A stretch of DNA of 48,922 bases from Ectopseudomonas mendocina (lineage in GTDB: Bacteria; Pseudomonadota; Gammaproteobacteria; Pseudomonadales; Pseudomonadaceae): assembly GCF_008041835.1 (NCBI RefSeq), contig NZ_VRYE01000058.1:1-48922 (forward strand), read 5' to 3'. Positions within the stretch are counted from its first letter, which is position 1, and each line of letters begins with the position of its first letter. Both the position numbers and the translations under genes were made by a program. Positions 33,371-40,664 of the stretch are shown here, piece by piece. Below the pieces are notes generated by a model. The model was not told the origin of the DNA and ran no database searches. It saw only the letters and a list, made by a program, of their open reading frames with translations.

Positions 33371-34331
33371 AGGTCCTCCGGTACATCTCCTGCAGATGCG
33401 CCTCGACCGTGGTCACCGGATAACGCGGCGCATCGCCCGGCTGCAGACAGACCGGCAGACAACGCACTTCATGGTCGGGGTTGCCGCTGTAGAAGAAGGG
33501 CACCGAGTAGCGCTCGGCACCGGAGGTGTTGACCACCCGATGCAACGTCGAGCGGTAGCGATCGTTGGTCCAGCGGGCAATCATGTCGCCGAGGTTGACC
33601 ACGAAGGTGCCGGGGATCGGGTTGGCGTCGATCCAGCGCTCACCAGCGGCATCCCAGACCTGCAGGCCGGGCTTGTCGTCGAGCAGCAGCACGGTGATGC
33701 CGCCAAAGTCGGTGTGTGCGCCGCAGCCCTTTTCACCGGGCTGTGGGTTGCCGGGTTGGGGCGGGTAGTGCAGCAGACGCAGGGTACACAGCGGCGACTC
33801 GCAAAAATCGGCAAAGAAGTCTTCCGGCAGGTTCAACGACAACGCCAGCGCGGCCATGATCCGGGCGCTGAGCTCGGTCATTGCGGCGTAATACTGCTCC
33901 ATCGCCGGGCGGAAATCGGCGACGCCCTGCGGCCATTGGTTGGGGCCCATATTGAAGCGGCTCAGCGCGCGCGGATCATCGGCGGGCACCTCCTCACCGA
34001 TATAGAAGCCTTCCTTCAAATCCGGCGGCGCACCGGCCTCCAGCGTCTGGCCGCGCAGCGGCTCGTAGCCCCGGTTGGCCTTGGACTGGGCCTTGTCGAC
34101 CGCCAGCTTGTCGGTCATCGGCAACTCAAAGAACCGCTTCGACGCCGCGAACACCTGCTCGATCAACGCAGGTTCGATGCCGTGGCCGCTGACGTAGAAA
34201 AAGCCGCTGTGCTCGCAGGCATCGCGCAGCGTCGCCGCCATCGCCGCTTTGTCCCCGATGCTGCCGCCCTGCATCGGGCTGATGTCGATCACCGGCAGGT
34301 TGGCTGCCACTGACCCATACTGCTCTGTCAT
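33363..34331 (-). CDS. 2-oxoglutarate/Fe(II) oxygenase, isopenicillin N synthase family (copy 4)
   Basis: This 322-residue enzyme has His206-x-Asp208 (AHTDFG), His264 (STLHRV) and Arg274 (RYSVPFF). The start at 34331 has GGAG 7 bases upstream; the in-frame ATG at 34352 is closer to the operator and lacks a site. It is cotranscribed with the alpha/beta hydrolase and diverges from the WrbA-like gene at 34438. A strong RutR-type operator lies between them. Confidence 0.87.
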   Translation of the reverse strand: MTEQYGSVAANLPVIDISPMQGGSIGDKAAMAATLRDACEHSGFFYVSGHGIEPALIEQVFAASKRFFELPMTDKLAVDKAQSKANRGYEPLRGQTLEAGAPPDLKEGFYIGEEVPADDPRALSRFNMGPNQWPQGVADFRPAMEQYYAAMTELSARIMAALALSLNLPEDFFADFCESPLCTLRLLHYPPQPGNPQPGEKGCGAHTDFGGITVLLLDDKPGLQVWDAAGERWIDANPIPGTFVVNLGDMIARWTNDRYRSTLHRVVNTSGAERYSVPFFYSGNPDHEVRCLPVCLQPGDAPRYPVTTVEAHLQEMYRRTYA

Positions 34332-34358
34332 GTCGTTCTCCAGATGAATCAAAACAGG

Positions 34359-34374
34359 TTGTCCATTTGGTCAG
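34359..34374. promoter_or_regulatory. RutR-type operator between oxygenase copy 4 and the WrbA-like gene
   Basis: TTGTCCATTTGGTCAG is one of the best matches in the window (12 of 14 to TTGACCA-NN-TGGTCAA). The same bases could serve as a -35 (TTGTCC) with TATTGC 17 bases later for the rightward gene. No sigma-54 element is visible here, so this pair may use sigma-70. Confidence 0.72.
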
Positions 34375-34437
34375 GTATTCATATTGCATGCCAGCCCGTA
34401 TAGCGATTTGTTCAACGTCACTCAGGAGCATCCATTC

Positions 34438-35094
34438 ATGACCCCATCGCGCATCACCATCGTTGTTGATTCCCGCTACGGCACCACGCTGACGCTGGCC
34501 AAGGCCATCGCCGAAGGCGCCGCCAATGAGCAGGCCGAGGTCCGTTTGCGCCGGGTGGCGCTGTCGGAACCGGAGTTCAGCGTCGATACCGAACGCGCCG
34601 ACTTTATTGCCGCCCAGGCCGAATACCGTGATCTGCCGCAGGCCAGCATGGCCGATCTGGAGTGGGCGACCGGCATCATCTGGGGCTCGCCGACCCGCTA
34701 TGGGCTGATGAGCACGCCGCTGCGTGCCTTTATCGACGAGGTCGCACCGCTGTGGCGCCAGGGCGCGCTGATCGGCAAGGTGGGCGCGGCTTTCACCTCC
34801 ACCGGCGGCATGCACTCGGGCAACGAGATGACGCTGATCAACCTGCTGCTGCCGTTCCTGCAGCACGGCATGATCCTCGCGGGCGTACCGCACAGCGTGC
34901 CGGAGCTGGTGCACACCCGCAGCGGCGGCTCGCCCTACGGCGCCTCGGCGGTCACCGGCTTCAACGGTACGCTGGGCGTAGATAAGGGTGAGCAGGCGAT
35001 TGCCCGCGCCCTCGGTGCGCGGGTGGCGCGTCTGGCCGGGCAGATCACCCCGGAGCCGGCTTCGGTGGACCTGGCTGCGGGCCACGCTCACTGA
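34438..35094 (+). CDS. WrbA-like flavodoxin-fold NAD(P)H:quinone oxidoreductase
   Basis: This 218-residue protein has an N-terminal flavodoxin phosphate loop (DSRYGTTLTLAKAIAEG), the WrbA-type GSPTRYGLMSTPLRAFID and TSTGGMHSGNE, and LLPFLQHGMILAGVPHS. WrbA proteins bind FMN and reduce quinones by two electrons. AGGAG about 11 bases upstream sets the start at 34438. It diverges from oxygenase copy 4 with a shared operator. It may detoxify a quinone-like intermediate or supply electrons; this role is inference. Confidence 0.85.
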   Translation: MTPSRITIVVDSRYGTTLTLAKAIAEGAANEQAEVRLRRVALSEPEFSVDTERADFIAAQAEYRDLPQASMADLEWATGIIWGSPTRYGLMSTPLRAFIDEVAPLWRQGALIGKVGAAFTSTGGMHSGNEMTLINLLLPFLQHGMILAGVPHSVPELVHTRSGGSPYGASAVTGFNGTLGVDKGEQAIARALGARVARLAGQITPEPASVDLAAGHAH

Positions 35095-35326
35095 GCAGCA
35101 GAGCAACGACCCAATGCGGTGCGAAAACCGCGCCGCAACGCCGCGCTCGCCACAAAGTCGTGCAAAAGGTCAGATTTTTATCCGCCCTCATCCCACCCGG
35201 CAGCACAGCCGCATGAGCCTGACATCATCATGCGGCTATCTATCCCAGCCGCACGGCGAGCCCAGGCAAATAGCGTGCTCCCCAACCTCATCCGGCCCCG
35301 AACAACAGAAAAACCTGTCTATTTCG

Positions 35327-35342
35327 TGGCATGCCTGTTGCT
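35327..35342 (+). promoter_or_regulatory. Sigma-54 promoter for the binding protein at 35487
   Basis: TGGCATGCCTGTTGCT matches 15 of 16 consensus positions with GG-N10-GC. Predicted start is near 35353. Confidence 0.78.
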
Positions 35343-35368
35343 TTCCACTCTACGCGCAAGCGCAAAAG

Positions 35369-35384
35369 CTGATTATTCGGTCAG
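35369..35384. promoter_or_regulatory. RutR-type operator downstream of the start site
   Basis: CTGATTATTCGGTCAG keeps CTGA and TCAG arms around a degenerate centre. It begins about 16 bases after the predicted start. Confidence 0.48.
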
Positions 35385-35486
35385 CTTCATAACGACAAGC
35401 TCGGCCCACCGAGCATTCGAACCTGAAGTCTGGGTTCGTCAACGCCCGCCCAACATTCAATGCAGTCTGATGAACAGGGGTACTTT

Positions 35487-36557
35487 ATGAACAAGGCAAC
35501 ACGTGCAGCACATTCTTCATTGCGTCAGCGGGCAGGCCAGAAAGCCATCGCCGCGCTAGTGGGTTCCGCTCTGCTGGCCATGCCGCTGGCCGCCTCGGCG
35601 CTGGAAAAGGTCAGCTATCGCACCAACTGGTTTCCGCAGGCCGAACATGGCGGCTGGTATCAGGCGGCGGCCGATGGCACCTACGAAAAATACGGTCTTG
35701 AGGTAGAGCAGGAGCCGGGCGGCCCGCAGGTCAACAACCTGCAGCTGCTGCTGGCTGGCAAGGCGGACTTCGTCATGTTGCATTCCAGCGGGCAGATTCT
35801 CGAAGCCGTCTCCCAGGGTCTGCCGATTGTAGCGGTGGCCGCCTTCTACCAGAAGGACCCGCAGGCCATCATGACCCACAAGGGCGTGGGCCACGACAGC
35901 CTGGAGGACCTCAAGGGTGAGCCGATTCTGCTGTCGCAGGATGCGCACCAGTCGTTCTGGCCATGGCTCAAGCAGAAGTACGGCTACACCGATGAACAGG
36001 TGCGTCCCTACACCTTCCAGATGGGGCCGTTCATTGCCGACAGCAGCGTGATTCAGCAGTGCTACGTCAGCTCCGAGCCCTTTGTGGTCAAGCAGGCGGG
36101 TATCGACCCGAACCTGTTCCTGTTGTCCGACTACGGCTGGAATTCCTACTCGACCCTGATCGTCACCACCACCGACACCGTTGAGAACCGCCCGGAGCTG
36201 GTCGAGTCCTTCGTCAACGCCTCGGTTGAGGGCTGGTATCGCTATTTGAACGACCCGGCCGAGACCAACGTCGAGATCAACCGCCTGGCGCCCAACCAGA
36301 CGCCGGCGCAACTGCAGCATTCGCTCGACAGCGTGAATTCGCTGGGCATTGTGGTGTCCGGCGATGCCTTGGAGCTGGGTATTGGTGCCATGACCGATGC
36401 TCGCTGGAAAGACATCAGCGAACAGCTCAAGTCGCTTGACCTGCTCGACGCAGACACCGATTACACCAAGGCATTCACCACCCGCTTTATCGGCACCGAC
36501 GCGATCAAGACGATGATGGCCGAGTACCCCGAGGTGGCTGGCGGCGCAGCCAACTGA
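35487..36557 (+). CDS. NMT1/ThiY-like ABC substrate-binding protein (copy 2, orphan)
   Basis: This 356-residue periplasmic protein has a long signal region (about 1-37, ending ASA) and TNWFPQAEHGGWYQAAADGTYEKYGLEV, with GGPQVNNLQLLLAGKADFVM. The ligand-pocket region differs from copies 1 and 3 (MLHSSGQ instead of MGYA), suggesting another ligand. AGGGG precedes ATG 35487. No transporter partners are adjacent; an amidohydrolase follows after 57 bases with a hairpin between them. Confidence 0.84.
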   Translation: MNKATRAAHSSLRQRAGQKAIAALVGSALLAMPLAASALEKVSYRTNWFPQAEHGGWYQAAADGTYEKYGLEVEQEPGGPQVNNLQLLLAGKADFVMLHSSGQILEAVSQGLPIVAVAAFYQKDPQAIMTHKGVGHDSLEDLKGEPILLSQDAHQSFWPWLKQKYGYTDEQVRPYTFQMGPFIADSSVIQQCYVSSEPFVVKQAGIDPNLFLLSDYGWNSYSTLIVTTTDTVENRPELVESFVNASVEGWYRYLNDPAETNVEINRLAPNQTPAQLQHSLDSVNSLGIVVSGDALELGIGAMTDARWKDISEQLKSLDLLDADTDYTKAFTTRFIGTDAIKTMMAEYPEVAGGAAN

Positions 36558-36565
36558 GCCCCAAC

Positions 36566-36592
36566 GCCGGCGCGTTCGCGCGTCGGCATTTT
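36566..36592 (+). terminator. UUCG hairpin between binding protein and amidohydrolase
   Basis: A 9-bp stem (36566-36574 with 36579-36587, one G-U pair) is closed by a TTCG tetraloop and followed by ATTTTC. The short T run suggests partial termination or 3'-end stabilisation, lowering expression of the enzyme relative to the binding protein. Confidence 0.6.
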
Positions 36593-36614
36593 CACTTCTA
36601 CAGAGGCACCCATA

Positions 36615-38006
36615 ATGACACTTGAGGCCAATGCGCCTGCAACCCGGCGCATCCTGACCGCCGCCATCGTTCTGCCGATGACCCCCGACAACCCGGTGCT
36701 GCAGCACGGCGCCGTGCTGGTAGAGGGCGACCGTATCGTCGCAGTTGGGCCGCGTGCGGATATTCAATCCCTGGCCCCCGAGGCCGAACTGATCGATTAC
36801 GGTCAGGCCGTGCTGCTGCCCGGTCTGATCAATACCCACAGCCACTCCGGCTTTCTTCGCGGCACGGCCGAAGACCTGCCGGTGTGGGACTGGCTGCGGC
36901 TGTTCATCGACCCGATGCACCGCGTGCTGACCGCCGAGGACGCCGAGATCGCCTCCTGGCTGTGCTATGCCGAAAGCCTGCTGTCCGGTACTACCACCTC
37001 GGTCGACATGTGGCGCTACATGGCCGGCTCTGCCCGCGCCGCCGAAGCCTTGGGCAACCGCGTAGTGATGGTGCCTTACGTCGGCGAAGCCGAGGGCTAC
37101 GACTACTTCGACACCCTCGACGACAACGAAGCACTGATCCAGCAATGGCACGGCAAGGCCGATGGCCGCATCAACGTCTGGGTCGGGCTGGAACACATGT
37201 ACTACGCCACACCGGAGGCGTGCCGCCGCGCGGTCGCCATGTGCGAGCACTACAACACCGGTCTGCATACCCACTCCAACGAAGCGGAAGCGGAAATCGG
37301 CGAAGCCATGAAGCGCTTTGGTTGCAGCCCGATTCGCGCACTGGAGCGCCTCGGCCTGCTCGAACCCGAGCGCGTGCTGCTGGCCCACTGCGTGTGGCTG
37401 GACGAGGACGAAATCGCCCTGCTGGCCGAGAAGAACATCGGCGTGGCGCACAACCCGTCGAGCAATATGAAACTCGCGAGCGGCTCGGCACCCATCGAGC
37501 AGTTGATCGCTGCGGGCGTGGCGGTTGGTATCGGCACCGATGGCGAGAAGGAAAACAACAATCTGGACATGCTGGAGGAGATCAAGATCGCCTCGCTGCT
37601 GGCCAAGTTGCGCTGCATGGATGCCGCGGCCTACGGCGCCTGGAACGTGCTGCGCAGCGCTACTATCGAAGGCGCACGCGCCATCGGCATGGACGATCAG
37701 ATCGGCTCGCTGGAGCCCGGCAAACAGGCCGACATCATCGCCGTGCGCGCCGACACCCCGCGCATGACGCCGTTCCTCACCGACGGCCCGTTCATGAATG
37801 TTCACCACAATCTGGTGCATGGGGCGCTCGGTGGCGACGTCTGCATGACTATGGTCGCCGGCCGAATCGTCATGCAGGACCAGCAACTGCTCAACGGCGA
37901 TCTGCCACGTTACATGAGCGACGCCGAACGCGCCTGCCGTGCATTGCTGGAACGCCGCGCCGAATGGCTGGCCGAGCATGAGGATGGAGCGTTGTCGCCG
38001 TTGTGA
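36615..38006 (+). CDS. TRZ/ATZ-family amidohydrolase (deaminase), copy B
   Basis: This 463-residue enzyme has NTHSHS (His75, His77), HTHSNEAEAE, AHCVWLDEDE and GTDGEKENNN. The HNPSSNMKLASG loop is as in MTA/SAH-deaminase and triazine-hydrolase relatives. It is closely related to the gene at 23775 (shared LEHxxYxTPxA and IxxLExGKQAD segments), so the two probably act on similar rings. It follows a periplasmic binding protein in the same sigma-54 unit, which suggests that protein imports its substrate. Confidence 0.82.
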   Translation: MTLEANAPATRRILTAAIVLPMTPDNPVLQHGAVLVEGDRIVAVGPRADIQSLAPEAELIDYGQAVLLPGLINTHSHSGFLRGTAEDLPVWDWLRLFIDPMHRVLTAEDAEIASWLCYAESLLSGTTTSVDMWRYMAGSARAAEALGNRVVMVPYVGEAEGYDYFDTLDDNEALIQQWHGKADGRINVWVGLEHMYYATPEACRRAVAMCEHYNTGLHTHSNEAEAEIGEAMKRFGCSPIRALERLGLLEPERVLLAHCVWLDEDEIALLAEKNIGVAHNPSSNMKLASGSAPIEQLIAAGVAVGIGTDGEKENNNLDMLEEIKIASLLAKLRCMDAAAYGAWNVLRSATIEGARAIGMDDQIGSLEPGKQADIIAVRADTPRMTPFLTDGPFMNVHHNLVHGALGGDVCMTMVAGRIVMQDQQLLNGDLPRYMSDAERACRALLERRAEWLAEHEDGALSPL

Positions 38007-38059
38007 TGCGGATGCAACGGGGCACAGCGCGCAGCACACATACCCCGCGACAACGCACC

Positions 38060-38132
38060 GTCATCGTCGCGCAGGCGGGAATCCAGCGCACCAACCAGAC
38101 CCCAACTGGATCACCGCCTGCGCGGGGATGGC
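38060..38132. repeat. REP-like inverted repeat
   Basis: GTCATCGTCGCGCAGGCGGG (arm 38060-38086) and its partner (38106-38132, CTGGATCACCGCCTGCGCGG and on) form a 27-base imperfect stem with a 19-base loop. It is of the ATCCCCGCGCAGGCGGGAATCCAG type seen widely between genes. Confidence 0.7.
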
Positions 38133-38188
38133 TGAGGGTGGGCCACGGCGCACCACTCTGGCTGAGTTGAAACTGGGCCTTCCCGAAC

Positions 38189-38217
38189 AAAAAAGGCGAC
38201 CCGAAGGCCGCCTTTTT
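38189..38217. terminator. Bidirectional Rho-independent terminator
   Basis: An A run, GGCG, a loop of about 10 bases, CGCC and TTTTT serve the convergent genes ending at 38006 (plus) and 38232 (minus). Confidence 0.8.
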
Positions 38218-38231
38218 CAGTTACCGCTCGC

Positions 38232-39098
38232 TCACACGCTGAGCAATACAAAATCATCCTTGGTCACCAGGCATTCCGGGCACATCCAGTCGTCCGGGAT
38301 ATCCTCAAAGCGGGTGCCGGGGGCGATGCCGGACTCTGGATCACCAACGGTTTCGTCGTAGATCCAGCCGCACACCTGACAGACCCATTGCGGCTTGTCA
38401 CTGCTGGGCAGCGCCGCGATGCTGTCACGGGCGATGGCCTTTTCACGCAACCGGCGCTCGAAGGCCAGACGGCCTTTTTGCTCCAGCTCAAAGGCATCCC
38501 ACACCCGCTTGGTGACACGCTGCTGACGGTCCGCAGTGGTAGCAAAGCGTTGCACAGCCATACGCCCGAGCGAAACGTGAAACTTCTCGTCCGGGGTGAT
38601 TTTGGCGAGCACCGCCTGGGTCGCTTCCGGGATACGCGGCACGATGCCTTCGAAGGCATTGATCGCGCCCAACTCGCCGGTGATGTTGTGCGCAGCAATG
38701 CGCTCCAGCGTGTCGTCACCGGCGGCGTAAAACTCGCTGACCCAGGCGACCCACTCCGGCTCCGGCTTCCAGCCGTCCATCGAGGCGCCGAGTGACTGCA
38801 GGTGCGAAGCCAGCAGCTTGTAGTGCTTGCCCTCATCGGCGACCTGCCGACAAAGGCCGACAAACACCTCGTTTTCAGGCGTATCACGCAGCCAGGAGCC
38901 GATGAAACCGGCCGCTTCGCGCTCATACCAGCACTGAAACTGCAGCCATTCGATCAGCTCTTCACGGCTGAGCGGGGCAAAGCCACCAAAGCTCTGTTCC
39001 GCCTCCGACAGTGCCTCACGGCGGGCGGTCAGCTCAGCAACCAGTTGCTCATAGAATTGCGTGGAATCCACTGCCGCTGACGCGGCGACGGCCGTCAC
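38232..39098 (-). CDS. Ferritin-like diiron protein with C-terminal rubredoxin
   Basis: This 288-residue fusion has a helical N-terminal domain with Glu59, two ExxH motifs (Glu89/His92 and Glu171/His174) and Glu142, a plausible carboxylate-bridged diiron site. The C-terminal rubredoxin domain (about 236-284) has Cys240-x2-Cys243 and Cys273-x2-Cys276 and ends [13 protein letters not shown]. Such fusions act as peroxide reductases (rubrerythrin-like) or as oxygenases with a built-in electron donor. It overlaps the deacetylase-family amidohydrolase by 4 bases (ATGA), so it belongs to that gene's function. An oxidative step on the same substrate is possible but is inference. Confidence 0.82.
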   Translation of the reverse strand: MTAVAASAAVDSTQFYEQLVAELTARREALSEAEQSFGGFAPLSREELIEWLQFQCWYEREAAGFIGSWLRDTPENEVFVGLCRQVADEGKHYKLLASHLQSLGASMDGWKPEPEWVAWVSEFYAAGDDTLERIAAHNITGELGAINAFEGIVPRIPEATQAVLAKITPDEKFHVSLGRMAVQRFATTADRQQRVTKRVWDAFELEQKGRLAFERRLREKAIARDSIAALPSSDKPQWVCQVCGWIYDETVGDPESGIAPGTRFEDIPDDWMCPECLVTKDDFVLLSV

Positions 39099-40297
39099 AC
39101 CGCCTCCTGCAGCGCATCCGGTGCGCTTTTGAGGTCATGAACGGCGTCATGCCAGGTGCCGGCGCGCAGGCAGCCCACCGCACGCAGACGACGGCTGGCT
39201 TCGATGGTTTCGTGGCCGTCGCTGAGCTGCACGGTACCTTCTTCGATACGCAGCACGCTGACCTCGGCGCTGCGACCGACTTTCAGCTCACCATACTCCT
39301 CGCCACGCTTGATCGCGGCGGCGGCGTTGACGGTGTTCATGCGGATAACATCAATCAGCGGCACGCCCAGCGCCCAGATCTTCGACATGGTGGTCGACAG
39401 CGAGAACACCGGACCGTCGACGTTGAAGACGTTGAGGTCGGTGGAAATGGTATTGGGCATGTAGCCGCGCTCGATCATGCGCCGCGCGGTGCGGAAGTGG
39501 AAGTCACCGGCGGAGTGGCCGATATCCAGCAGTACACCACGCTCGTAGGCTTCGATAAACGGCTTGGTCGGCTCGCCCTTGTCGTCCAGCTGGCCACCAC
39601 CGCCACGGCAGGCGTGGGTGATGATGTCGCCCTTGCGCAGTTGATAAAGCAACTTGTTGGTATCCAGCACCGGAGTATGCGGGAAGGAGCCGAGGTGGAT
39701 CATGATCGGCAGGTCCGGCGCGATGGCGTGGGCCGCATCCAGGAAGGGTGAGCGGTCGGGGTTGTCGGTGATGGTGGGGCGCACCTTGAAGCCGACAATC
39801 ACGTCGCGGTTGGCATCCACTACCGCCTTGGCCGCTTCGATATCGATATTGCGCTCGTCACCGGCGATGCGCAGGTAATGGCAGATGAAGCTCTTATTCG
39901 CCAGATAGATCTGCGACGGGTCCATCAGCGCGAACACCTTGGTCTTGGTATCCGGGTGGTCGATGATCGCCTTGCGGGCCAGTTCGATGATGGTGGTGCT
40001 GGCGGTGCCGGCATCGACAATCACCGGAACGCCGGAGTCGACGCCCATCAGATCGGTCGGCAGACAGAAGTCGCCCAGACCGGGATAGCAGTGGGTATGA
40101 ATGTCGATCAGCCCCGGGGTAACCAGATGGCCGCTGACATCGCGCACCTTCGCAGTGGGGTGGTTGGCAGCAGCGTTGGCGCCGATTTCTACGATGGTGC
40201 CGTCGCGCACCACAACATCAGCTACCGCATCCAGACCTGAAGCCGGGTCAAGCACCCGGCCGCCTTGCAATACCAGATATGCGTTTGACGCAGACAT
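39095..40297 (-). CDS. Deacetylase-family amidohydrolase (dihydroorotase-like)
   Basis: This 400-residue enzyme has DIHTHCYPG (His67, His69), a probable carboxylated Lys171 (VGFKVRP), His201 (MIHLG), His228 (THACRGGGG) and Asp287 (STDLN). This binuclear ligand set and the THACRG stretch match the amidohydrolase/deacetylase subgroup rather than the TRZ/ATZ deaminases elsewhere in the window. It could open a cyclic amide/ureide ring or remove an acyl group. GAGGAA precedes the ATG. Its own sigma-54-like promoter lies at 40423-40438. Confidence 0.82.
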   Translation of the reverse strand: MSASNAYLVLQGGRVLDPASGLDAVADVVVRDGTIVEIGANAAANHPTAKVRDVSGHLVTPGLIDIHTHCYPGLGDFCLPTDLMGVDSGVPVIVDAGTASTTIIELARKAIIDHPDTKTKVFALMDPSQIYLANKSFICHYLRIAGDERNIDIEAAKAVVDANRDVIVGFKVRPTITDNPDRSPFLDAAHAIAPDLPIMIHLGSFPHTPVLDTNKLLYQLRKGDIITHACRGGGGQLDDKGEPTKPFIEAYERGVLLDIGHSAGDFHFRTARRMIERGYMPNTISTDLNVFNVDGPVFSLSTTMSKIWALGVPLIDVIRMNTVNAAAAIKRGEEYGELKVGRSAEVSVLRIEEGTVQLSDGHETIEASRRLRAVGCLRAGTWHDAVHDLKSAPDALQEAV

Positions 40298-40362
40298 GGT
40301 GATTCCTCTTTCACGGATGAGAACCGTACGCCAGGGCGGCGTTATGACAGAGGAGCGTCATC

Positions 40363-40378
40363 TTGACTCAGGAGTCTG
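40363..40378. promoter_or_regulatory. Variant operator-like palindrome
   Basis: TTGACTCAGGAGTCTG has a perfect GACTC-AG-GAGTC core and lies about 34 bases downstream of the predicted minus-strand start, as the operator at 28997 does. The core departs from TGACCA/TGGTCA, so binding by the same protein is uncertain. Confidence 0.33.
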
Positions 40379-40422
40379 ATCCAGGAGGTTCTCTCGGCCC
40401 GGAAATTCCCTGCCAGACACTT

Positions 40423-40438
40423 AGCAGGTTTCGTACCA
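40423..40438 (-). promoter_or_regulatory. Sigma-54 promoter for the deacetylase-family amidohydrolase
   Basis: On the minus strand TGGTACGAAACCTGCT matches 14 of 16 with GG-N10-GC. Predicted start is near 40412. Confidence 0.6.
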
Positions 40439-40548
40439 GTCAGTCGCCGGCAGTGAATTCGCAGCAGACATGCAGGCAAATACCCGCAGCCGTGAGCGAT
40501 TGAAGTGCAGGAGCGCAGCAACGGGCCGCAATCCGGTGCACGTTTTTG

Positions 40549-40564
40549 CTGACCAACTGTTCAG
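40549..40564. promoter_or_regulatory. RutR-type operator, upstream copy
   Basis: CTGACCAACTGTTCAG is near-symmetric, with one base off CTGACCA-NN-TGGTCAG. It sits about 64-71 bases upstream of the predicted start at 40620, the same position as the copy at 14758 relative to its promoter. Confidence 0.66.
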
Positions 40565-40593
40565 GAAATGGAAATAACGGCACTTACGGCACA

Positions 40594-40609
40594 TGGCACG
40601 GCGCTTGCT
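40594..40609 (+). promoter_or_regulatory. Sigma-54 promoter for the ABC importer at 40665-43403
   Basis: TGGCACGGCGCTTGCT is a perfect 16-of-16 match. Predicted start is near 40620. Confidence 0.85.
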
Positions 40610-40621
40610 GCAGGAGAAATG

Positions 40622-40637
40622 TTGAATAACTGGTCAG
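40622..40637. promoter_or_regulatory. RutR-type operator just downstream of the start site
   Basis: TTGAATAACTGGTCAG has a perfect TGGTCAG half and an AC spacer. It begins about 2 bases after the predicted start. Confidence 0.68.
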
Positions 40638-40664
40638 CTATCTACTGCAAGCAAGGAGCAACAC

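Larger units (their letters stand above)
35095..35486. other. Intergenic regulatory region (392 bases)
   Basis: I find no convincing gene; short open frames lack ribosome sites and similarity. The region contains AATGCGGTGC (35113-35122, related to the 11-mer at 4471 and 40530), a half-operator AGGTCAG at 35167-35173, a sigma-54 promoter at 35327 and an operator at 35369. Confidence 0.6.
40298..40664. other. Divergent regulatory region (367 bases)
   Basis: No gene is supported. It contains a minus-strand sigma-54 promoter (40423-40438), a plus-strand one (40594-40609), operators at 40549 and 40622, a weaker palindrome at 40363 and the 11-mer AATCCGGTGCA at 40530-40540. Confidence 0.7.

Noticed and set aside
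35556..38039. 827-codon minus-strand frame
   Set aside because: It lies opposite the binding protein and amidohydrolase genes, both with clear motifs. No family features are present on the minus strand.
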